Both the position numbers and the translations under genes were made by a program. Below the pieces are notes generated by a model that had not been told where the DNA came from, searched no databases, and saw only the letters and a program-made list of their open reading frames with translations. Source: Frankia sp. (lineage in GTDB: Bacteria > Actinomycetota > Actinomycetes > Frankiales > Frankiaceae). Taken from it: DNA of 17,602 nt. The DNA lies in NCBI GenBank assembly GCA_019689615.1, contig JADGHD010000028.1, positions 1 through 17,602 of the forward strand. The letters are read 5' to 3'. Positions 1 through 5,419 of this stretch are shown in pieces (within the stretch, counting starts at the first letter, position 1; each line of letters opens with the position of its first letter).

Positions 1-761
1 GCTGGCGGGGGCGCGTCCGGCGGCTGGCCGAGCGGGATCGGGCCGGTCGGCGGGGTGGGGAACGAGGTGGCCGGCAGCGCAGCCGCCGGGTCCAGCAGGC
101 CGCGCACCGTGGGCAGCTGGCCCGGCGCGAGCCCGGCGGCCGGCGCCGCGAGCCTCTCGACGTACTTCGCGATGACGTCGACCTCGAGGTTGACCGGCGC
201 GCCGACCCGGCGGAAGCCGAGTGTGGTGGCGGCCAGCGTGGTGGGGATCAGGCTGACCGTGAACGTGGCCGGGGTGGCGCCGTCGGCCGGGGTGACCTCG
301 ACGACGGTCAGGCTCACGCCGTCGACGGCGATGGAGCCCTTGGGGACCAGATAGCGGTCCAGGCCCTCGGCCAGGGCGATCCGGACGACCTCCCAGCGCT
401 CGTCCGGGACCCGGTCGACCACGGTGCCGACGCCGTCGACGTGGCCCTGCACGAGGTGCCCGCCGAGCCGGTCGGCCAGGCGCACCGGCCGTTCCAGGTT
501 GACCTGCTCGCCGACGGTCAGCGCGCCGAGCGCCGTGCGGCGCAGGGTCTCCAGCATGACGTCGGCCGTGAAGCTGCCGGGCTCGCCGGCGGCCGGCGGC
601 GTGAACGAGGTCACGGTCAGGCAGACGCCGTTGACGGCGATCGAGGAGCCGTGGGCCGCGTCCGCGAGGACCGCCGAACAGGCGATGGTCAGCTCGGCCG
701 CGGACTCGTGCTCGGTGACGGCCGTTACCCGGCCCAGCTCCTCGACGATGCCGGTGAACAT
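1..761 (-). CDS. ribE: Riboflavin synthase (alpha subunit), 3' end outside the window
   Basis: Riboflavin synthase converts two molecules of 6,7-dimethyl-8-ribityllumazine into riboflavin and a pyrimidinedione, the last step of riboflavin synthesis, in the cytosol. The protein starts MFTGIVEELG, the family's N-terminal signature. It shows the two internally repeated lumazine-binding halves: SIAVNGVCLTV at about residues 40-50 (with Cys47) and SIAVDGVSLTV at about 143-153, plus HLVQGHVDG at about 102-110. The usual family end, IAKYVERL, falls at residues 197-204, but the frame stays open for at least 49 more residues rich in Pro, Ala and Gly and leaves the window. The ATG at 759-761 is preceded by a GGAAGGA ribosome binding site 11 bases upstream. 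An FMN riboswitch lies in its leader, so the gene is very probably repressed by FMN. The rest of a rib operon may lie beyond the left edge. Confidence 0.95.
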   Translation of the reverse strand, partial: MFTGIVEELGRVTAVTEHESAAELTIACSAVLADAAHGSSIAVNGVCLTVTSFTPPAAGEPGSFTADVMLETLRRTALGALTVGEQVNLERPVRLADRLGGHLVQGHVDGVGTVVDRVPDERWEVVRIALAEGLDRYLVPKGSIAVDGVSLTVVEVTPADGATPATFTVSLIPTTLAATTLGFRRVGAPVNLEVDVIAKYVERLAAPAAGLAPGQLPTVRGLLDPAAALPATSFPTPPTGPIPLGQPPDAPPP

Positions 762-772
762 TGCGACCTGCG

Positions 773-804
773 TCCTTCCGTTCCGGCGCACCTGCCGGGG
801 AACG
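773..804 (-). promoter_or_regulatory. ribE ribosome binding site with an overlapping leader hairpin
   Basis: Read on the minus strand, GGAAGGA (773-779) is the likely Shine-Dalgarno site of ribE. Directly upstream and touching it, 779-804 can form a hairpin: CGTT pairs with AACG and CCGGC with GCCGG around a 6-base loop, with a two-base CC bulge. Being next to the ribosome binding site and downstream of the FMN aptamer, it may form part of the expression platform. That role is inference from position only. I see no U-tract here, which favours translational over transcriptional control. Confidence 0.4.
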
Positions 805-900
805 TCGGGACGTCGACAACGCGGGTCGGGACGGGCCGACGACACGCCAGCCCGCCGGGCGGCAGGGACGGCACAACGACGCCCATGCCACGTACGGCCC

Positions 901-1028
901 GCGCGCTACCTCCCATCCGGACTGTCACCGTCGGTCCCGGAGTTCCACCGGGTCCACCGCCCACTGGCTGTGGGACGGGTCGCGGACTGTCACCGCCGGT
1001 TCGGAGTTTCACCGACCCCGGAGCGCGC
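901..1028 (-). ncRNA. FMN riboswitch (RFN element)
   Basis: On the minus strand this segment carries the conserved RFN core in order: GGTGAAACTCC, ACCGGCGGTGACAGTCCGCGA, a variable arm with CCCA/TGGG complementarity, GGTGGAACTCCGGGACCGACGGTGACAGTCC, and finally GGATGGGAG. The closing P1 helix is visible as GCGCGCT (1022-1028) pairing perfectly with AGCGCGC (901-907). RFN elements bind FMN and turn off riboflavin synthesis or transport genes. Here the element ends 139 bases before the ribE start codon, and ribE is the only gene directly behind it in this window. Confidence 0.96.
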
Positions 1029-1097
1029 GTGTGCTCTGGCAAGAGTCTGGCACACAACTCGGGCCAACGCCCCAGGCTGGCTGGCCGGATTTGAGCG
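1029..1097 (-). promoter_or_regulatory. Probable ribE promoter interval (promoter not resolved)
   Basis: This interval lies between the terminator after ribD and the FMN aptamer, so the start site for the riboswitch transcript should be here. I see only weak hexamers (for example CAGACT on the minus strand, without a good -35 partner) and do not assign a promoter. An inverted repeat, GTGTGC (1029-1034) and GCACAC (1050-1055), sits directly against the P1 helix of the aptamer. It could be an operator or an extra stem if it is transcribed. Confidence 0.35.
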
Positions 1098-1120
1098 AAA
1101 AACGAAGTTCGGAAACTCCG
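1098..1120 (-). terminator. Intrinsic terminator downstream of the ribD-type gene
   Basis: On the minus strand CGGAGTT (1114-1120) pairs with AACTTCG (1103-1109, one G-U pair) around a TCCG loop, followed immediately by five T residues (1098-1102). It begins 65 bases after the deaminase gene's stop codon. It has the classical hairpin-plus-U-tract form and is the only such structure I find in the window. It should separate the rpe/ribD unit from the FMN-controlled ribE transcript. Confidence 0.7.
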
Positions 1121-1185
1121 CGGTGATCCATCTCACCCGGCAGCGCCCCGGGACCACCCGGCGTGGGCGGGCCCGTCGGCGCAAG

Positions 1186-1665
1186 TCAGCCGTTCCCGCG
1201 CGGGGTGAGCAGGTGGGCGTTGACGGCGCGGACGCCGTCGGCGAACTCGGGGCGCTCGACCACCGTCACCCCGGCGGCGGCCAGCAGCTCGGCGCCGTGG
1301 CAGTCGACGAAGATCGCCGGCTCCCGCCAGGCGAAGACCACCCGGGTGATGCCGGCGGCGATGATCAGCTCGGTGCAGGTACGCGGCCGGGAGGCGCGGG
1401 CGCTGCAGGGCTCGAGCGAGCTGTAGAGGGTCGCGCCGACCAGCCGCGGATCGCCGCCGGGCGCCGGGGCGAGCGCGCGCAGCGCGGCCTCCTCGGCGTG
1501 GTCGTGCGGGTCGGTCGCCCGCGAGGCGCCCTCGGCCAGCACGGTCTCGCCGTCGGCCGCGACGATCACCGCGCCGACCGAGAACGCGCTGGGTGACGGC
1601 GGGCAGCGCCGCGCCAGCTCGACGGCGTGGCCGAGCCAGCGGCCGTCCGGGTCGTCAGCCGCCAT
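1186..1665 (-). CDS. ribD: RibD-type pyrimidine deaminase, stand-alone domain
   Basis: This 159-residue protein looks like the N-terminal deaminase half of RibD, which deaminates the 2,5-diamino-6-ribosylamino-pyrimidinone 5'-phosphate intermediate of riboflavin synthesis. Zinc-ligand motifs of the cytidine-deaminase fold are present: HAE at 56-58 and PC at 86-87, with a second Cys at 97. It ends where the RibD reductase domain would begin, so the reductase would have to be a separate gene elsewhere. The two zinc cysteines are ten residues apart rather than the nine of the usual PCxxxGRTxPC form, so it belongs to a variant subfamily and its substrate is not certain. The ATG lies inside the end of rpe (11-base overlap) with no clear ribosome binding site, suggesting translational coupling. 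A terminator follows, so the gene sits outside the FMN riboswitch unit despite its pathway. Confidence 0.8.
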   Translation of the reverse strand: MAADDPDGRWLGHAVELARRCPPSPSAFSVGAVIVAADGETVLAEGASRATDPHDHAEEAALRALAPAPGGDPRLVGATLYSSLEPCSARASRPRTCTELIIAAGITRVVFAWREPAIFVDCHGAELLAAAGVTVVERPEFADGVRAVNAHLLTPRGNG

Positions 1666-2359
1666 GGGCCGAGCGGGCGGGCGGGGTGAGCCGGTCGGAG
1701 GCCCGCAGCGCCTGGGCGCGCAGCGACTCGACCGCGGCGGCCGGGTCCTCGGCGCCGTAGACGGCGGTGCCGGCGACGAACACGTCCACCCCGGCGGCGG
1801 CCGCCCGCTCGATCGTCTCGGCGTTGACCCCGCCGTCGATCTGCAGCCACAGGTCCAGCCCGTGCTCGTCGAGCAGCCTGCGGGCGGCCTTGATCTTGGG
1901 CAGCACGCTGTCCATGAACTTCTGGCCGCCGAAGCCAGGCTCGATCGTCATCAGCAGCAGCAGGTCGAACCGGTGCAGGTCGTCCAGGTACTTCTCGACC
2001 GGGGTGGCCGGCTTGACCGCGAGCCCGGTGCGGGCGCCGGCGGCCCGGATCGCCGCGGTCGTGCCCGGGATGTCGTCGACCGCCTCGGCGTGGATCGTGA
2101 CGTTGGACGCGCCGCGCTCGGCGAACCCGGGCGCCCAGCGGTCCGGGTCCTCGATCATCAGGTGGCAGTCGAGCGGGATGTCGGTCACCGCGCGCAGCGC
2201 CGTCACCGTGTCCGGGGCGAACGCCAGGTTCGGCACGAAGTGGTAGTCCATGACGTCCACGTGCAGCCAGTCGGCCCGGCCCTCGACCACGCGGGCAGCG
2301 TCGGCGATCCGGCCGAAGTCGGCGGCGAGCAGACTGGGGTAGATCTGCGCGGTAGCCAC
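1655..2359 (-). CDS. rpe: Ribulose-phosphate 3-epimerase
   Basis: Interconverts D-ribulose 5-phosphate and D-xylulose 5-phosphate in the pentose phosphate pathway. Ribulose 5-phosphate is also a riboflavin precursor, which fits the rib neighbours. The 234-residue product is a metal-dependent TIM barrel with the family motifs in order: YPSLLAADF at 7-15, LHVDVMD at 32-38 (ligands His33 and Asp35), DCHLMIE at 64-70 (His66), the phosphate-loop motif PGFGGQKF at 141-148, and LQIDGGVN at 172-179 (Asp175, the partner acid/base of Asp35). The start is GTG at 2357-2359, just before the conserved N-terminus. Its ribosome binding site is weak. It begins 26 bases after rsmB and overlaps the next gene by 11 bases. 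The last 15 or so residues are a non-conserved tail. Confidence 0.96.
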   Translation of the reverse strand: MATAQIYPSLLAADFGRIADAARVVEGRADWLHVDVMDYHFVPNLAFAPDTVTALRAVTDIPLDCHLMIEDPDRWAPGFAERGASNVTIHAEAVDDIPGTTAAIRAAGARTGLAVKPATPVEKYLDDLHRFDLLLLMTIEPGFGGQKFMDSVLPKIKAARRLLDEHGLDLWLQIDGGVNAETIERAAAAGVDVFVAGTAVYGAEDPAAAVESLRAQALRASDRLTPPARSAHGG

Positions 2360-2385
2360 CCGGCGAGCCTATCCACGCCGAACGG

Positions 2386-3753
2386 CTATTCGGTCCGCCG
2401 AAGAAGTGCGAGGAACATCGCGTCCGTGCCGTGCCGGTGCGGCCAGAGCTGGGCGAACGGCCCGTCACCCAGGGCGGGGACGCCGGGCAGCGCGGCGCGG
2501 GCGCCCAGCAGCGACACGTCGGCCCGCTGCCCGGCGACCGCCCGGACGACCTCGGTGGTCTCGGCCGGGTGCGGCGAGCAGGTGACGTAGCCCACCACGC
2601 CGCCGGGGCGGACCAGGTCAAGCGCGCTGACCAGGAGCTGGCGCTGAGTGGCGGCGAGGGTGGCCGCGTCGCCGGCGAGCCGGCGCCAGCGGGCCTCCGG
2701 CCGGCGGCGCAGCGCCCCGAGACCGGTGCAGGGGGCGTCGACGAGGACCCGGTCGGCTGATGCCGGCCGCAGCGGCGGGAACCGGCCGTCGGCGCGGACG
2801 ACGAGCGTGCCGGGCCGGCCGTCGAGGGCCGCGGCGACCATCGCCGCCCGCCGCGCCCGCGGCTCACCGGCCACCAGCGTCCCGTCGACCAGGGCGGCCA
2901 GCAGCGCGGCCTTGCCGCCGGGGCCGGCGCACAGGTCGACGGTCAGGCCCCGGTCGCGGCCGACGGTCGGGGTGCGGGCGAGCGCGAGCGTGACGAGCTG
3001 GCTGCCCTCGTCCTGGACGGCGGCCTTGCCGGAGGCGATGGCTGGCAGGCTGCCCGGGTCGCCGCCGCCGAGCACGACGGCGAACGGCGAGTACCGGCCG
3101 GGCTCGGCGGACAGCCCCGCGGCCCTCGCCTCGGCCAGCAGCTCGTCGCGGGTCATCCGGTCCGGGGCGGCGGCCAGGTGCACGGCCGGACGGGCGTCGT
3201 CCGCCTCGAGCACGGCCCTGGTCTCGTCGAGGTCGCCGTCGAGCGCCTCGGCCACCACCTCGACGATCCAGCGCGGGTGGGCGGTGACCACGGCCAGGTG
3301 GCCGAACGGGTCGCTGGCCGGCGGCGGGGCGGACAGCAGCACGGCGATGTCGCCGCCGGTCTCGGCGACCCGGTCGGCGACCCGGCGCAGCACGGCGTTG
3401 GCGAACCGGACCGGCCGCTCGCCGCTGGTGGCCCGGACCAGCTCGACCGTGGTGCCCACGGCGGCGCGTGGCGGCACCCGGGTGCGCAGAAGCTGGTAGG
3501 TGCCCAGCCGCAGGGCGTCGCGCACCCCCGGGTCGACCGCGGCGACCGGCCGGCTGGACACGGTGTCGAGCACGCCGTCGAGCTGGCCCTGCGCCCGCAG
3601 CGCGCCGTAGGTCAGCTCGGTGGCGAAGCCGCGGTCCCGGCCGGACAGCCGCCGCTGCCGCAGCAGCGCGGGCAGCAGCAGGTTGGCGTAGGCGCCGCGC
3701 TCGTCGACGGCACGCAGCACCTCCCAGGCGACCAGCCGCGCCTCGTCGATCAC
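2386..3753 (-). CDS. rsmB: 16S rRNA m5C967 methyltransferase (RsmB/Sun family)
   Basis: SAM-dependent enzyme expected to methylate C5 of a cytosine in 16S rRNA (C967 in E. coli numbering). The 455-residue protein has an N-terminal NusB-like RNA-binding domain (about residues 1-130: GFATELTYG at 42-50, FANAVLRRV at 118-126). A Rossmann methyltransferase domain follows, with the SAM motif DLCAGPGGK at 273-281, VDAPCTGLG at 338-346 (Cys342) and TCSPHPAET at 391-399. Cys392 corresponds to the catalytic cysteine of the family. The start is GTG at 3751-3753, overlapping the fmt stop by four bases (GTGA), with GGGGAG about nine bases upstream inside fmt, so it is translationally coupled. The fmt-rsmB pairing is widespread in bacteria. 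Confidence 0.95.
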   Translation of the reverse strand: MIDEARLVAWEVLRAVDERGAYANLLLPALLRQRRLSGRDRGFATELTYGALRAQGQLDGVLDTVSSRPVAAVDPGVRDALRLGTYQLLRTRVPPRAAVGTTVELVRATSGERPVRFANAVLRRVADRVAETGGDIAVLLSAPPPASDPFGHLAVVTAHPRWIVEVVAEALDGDLDETRAVLEADDARPAVHLAAAPDRMTRDELLAEARAAGLSAEPGRYSPFAVVLGGGDPGSLPAIASGKAAVQDEGSQLVTLALARTPTVGRDRGLTVDLCAGPGGKAALLAALVDGTLVAGEPRARRAAMVAAALDGRPGTLVVRADGRFPPLRPASADRVLVDAPCTGLGALRRRPEARWRRLAGDAATLAATQRQLLVSALDLVRPGGVVGYVTCSPHPAETTEVVRAVAGQRADVSLLGARAALPGVPALGDGPFAQLWPHRHGTDAMFLALLRRTE

Positions 3754-4694
3754 GCGAACGACTCCCCGGCGGCCGGGCGGACGCCGCGGGCCCAGTCCGC
3801 TGCCGTCATCGCGGCCCGACCCTGCGGGCGGACCTCGCCGAGCAGGACCGGGGTGGTGCCGGTGCCGGCGACCACCGCCGACCGCCCGACGACCGCGATC
3901 TCGCCAGGGGCGAGCCCGGACGGGGTCCCCTCGGGCAGGGTGTCCGGGCGGACGGGGCCGAGCTTGACCCGGTCGCCGCGGAACGTCGTCCAGGCGCCGG
4001 GCGCGGGCGTGGCGGCCCGGGCCAGCCGGTCGACGGCGATGGCCGGGGCGGACCAGTCGATCCGGACCTCCTCGACGGTGAGCTTGGGGGCCAGCGAGAC
4101 GCCATCGGTCGGCTGCGGGCGCGCCTCGAGCACCCCCTCGGCGATCCCGTCCATGGTGGCCGCCAGCAGCTCGGCGCCGGCCGTGGCGAGCCGGTCGAGC
4201 AGGTCGCCCGCGGTGTCGCGGGGGCGGACGCGCTCGGTGAGCGTGGCGTAGACCGGGCCGGAGTCCAGCCCCTCCTCGATCTGGAAGACGCTGGCCCCGG
4301 TGACGTCCTCGCCGGCGAGCAGGGCGCGCTGCACGGGGGCGGCGCCCCGGTAGGCGGGCAGCAGCGAGAAGTGCAGGTTGACCCAGCCGTGCCGGGGGAT
4401 GTCGAGCGCCGCCTTGGGCAGCAGCGCGCCGTAGGCGACGACCGGGGCGCAGTCCGGCGCGAGCTCGGCGAGCTGGGCGAGGAACTCCGGGTCACGCGGC
4501 CGCTCGGGGGTGAGCACCGGGATCCCGGCCTCGGCGGCGGCCGTGGCCACGGGCGAGCGGGTGACCCGCCGGCCACGGCCGGCTGGCCGGTCCGGCCGGG
4601 TCACCACGGCCACGACCTCATGGCGCGGGCTGTCGATCAGCAGGCGCAGGCTGGGGATGGCCACCGCCGGCGTGCCGGCAAAGACTAGGCGCAT
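3750..4694 (-). CDS. fmt: Methionyl-tRNA formyltransferase
   Basis: Transfers a formyl group from 10-formyltetrahydrofolate to initiator Met-tRNA. The 314-residue length is typical. The N-terminal Rossmann domain begins RLVFAGTP and holds the catalytic residues at the same numbers as in E. coli: Asn106 and His108 in VNLHFSLLP, and Asp144 in EEGLDSGPV. The folate loop reads SLLPAYRGAAPVQ (110-122). The C-terminal tRNA-binding domain covers about residues 208-305, starting near LAPKLTVEEVRIDW. The start ATG at 4692-4694 is preceded by AGGTTGG. The gene begins 21 bases after def, which encodes the enzyme that later removes the formyl group, and overlaps rsmB by four bases. Confidence 0.97.
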   Translation of the reverse strand: MRLVFAGTPAVAIPSLRLLIDSPRHEVVAVVTRPDRPAGRGRRVTRSPVATAAAEAGIPVLTPERPRDPEFLAQLAELAPDCAPVVAYGALLPKAALDIPRHGWVNLHFSLLPAYRGAAPVQRALLAGEDVTGASVFQIEEGLDSGPVYATLTERVRPRDTAGDLLDRLATAGAELLAATMDGIAEGVLEARPQPTDGVSLAPKLTVEEVRIDWSAPAIAVDRLARAATPAPGAWTTFRGDRVKLGPVRPDTLPEGTPSGLAPGEIAVVGRSAVVAGTGTTPVLLGEVRPQGRAAMTAADWARGVRPAAGESFA

Positions 4695-4715
4695 GGGGCC
4701 AACCTACGGCCCGGC

Positions 4716-5267
4716 TCAGCGCGCGCGGCCGAACAGGGGGTGCGGCGAGGTCCTGACGACGGGCTTGGGCTCGTTCGCCCACTCGGCCTCGCGGATCGCC
4801 TTCATGGCGGCCTTCTTGGTCTCCTTGTCCAGCCGGTCGACGAAGAGCACGCCGTCGAGGTGGTCGGTCTCGTGCTGCAGGCAGCGCGCGAGCAGGCCGC
4901 TGCCCTCGACGGTGACCGGGTCGCCGTAGACGTTCTGGCCGACGGCGACGACCCGCTCCGACCGGCGCAGCTCGAACGACAGGCCGGGCAGCGACAGGCA
5001 GCCCTCCTCGCCGTCCTGCAGCTCCTCGCTGAACGGGCCGAGCACCGGGTTCACCAGGTGGCCGACCTCGTCGTCGTCATCGAGGTAGGTGAACACCCGC
5101 AGCGACACCCCGACCTGCGGCGCGGCGAGCCCGACGCCGCCGGCGTCGGCCATCGTCTCGGCGAGGTCCCGGACCAGGCGGCGCAGCTCCTTGTCGAACG
5201 TGGTGACCGGAGCCGCGACGGTGCGCAGCACGGGATCCCCGAAAAGACGGATGTCGCGGACAGCCAC
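4716..5267 (-). CDS. def: Peptide deformylase
   Basis: Removes the formyl group from the N-terminal methionine of new proteins at the ribosome, and is metal-dependent. The 183-residue product has all three family motifs: GVGLAAPQ at 44-51, EGCLS at 88-92 and HETDH at 132-136. Cys90, His132 and His136 are the metal ligands and Glu133 the catalytic acid. I chose the GTG at 5265-5267 because a clear AAGGAG site (5276-5281) lies eight bases upstream and the conserved sequence VAVRDIRLFGDPVLR starts there. An upstream in-frame ATG at 5298-5300 would add 11 non-conserved residues and overlaps the candidate -10. The same frame stays open far upstream, but that is an artefact of high GC running through priA. 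Confidence 0.96.
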   Translation of the reverse strand: MAVRDIRLFGDPVLRTVAAPVTTFDKELRRLVRDLAETMADAGGVGLAAPQVGVSLRVFTYLDDDDEVGHLVNPVLGPFSEELQDGEEGCLSLPGLSFELRRSERVVAVGQNVYGDPVTVEGSGLLARCLQHETDHLDGVLFVDRLDKETKKAAMKAIREAEWANEPKPVVRTSPHPLFGRAR

Positions 5268-5275
5268 AGTAGGAA

Positions 5276-5304
5276 CTCCTTCAGCCGGGGATCTGTCCAT
5301 GCTA
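5276..5304 (-). promoter_or_regulatory. def ribosome binding site and candidate -10 element
   Basis: AAGGAG (5276-5281) is the strongest ribosome binding site in this part and fixes the GTG start of def. Upstream, TAGCAT (5299-5304) fits the actinobacterial TAnnnT form of a -10 element, about 32 bases before the start codon. The region 15-20 bases further upstream is almost pure G+C with no -35 match, so a promoter is only a possibility. Confidence 0.4.
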
Positions 5305-5329
5305 CGGGGCGTCCGGCGCCGGGCGCCGC

Positions 5330-5381
5330 CCGCGGCCAGCGGCCTCGGCGGCGCGCCGGGGTGGGCGGCCGCTGGCCGCGG
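5330..5381 (-). terminator. 15-bp perfect inverted repeat between priA and def
   Basis: The arms at 5330-5344 (CCGCGGCCAGCGGCC) and 5367-5381 are perfectly complementary over 15 bases with a 22-base spacer. The repeat begins 38 bases after the priA stop and ends 62 bases before def. It would form a very stable hairpin in RNA. No T-tract follows, so it could be a terminator without a U-tract, as is common in actinobacteria, or an mRNA-stabilising or processing structure. Together with the candidate -10 downstream it suggests a transcript boundary before def. Confidence 0.5.
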
Positions 5382-5419
5382 CGGAACCGCCCGGGCGGCG
5401 GCGCCGGCGCGGCCGGCCG

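Noticed and set aside
1566..2867. 433-codon minus-strand open frame spanning rpe and rsmB
   Set aside because: It is an out-of-frame reading of rsmB and rpe with Arg/Pro/Ser-rich content. The real genes in this stretch have complete motifs in other frames.
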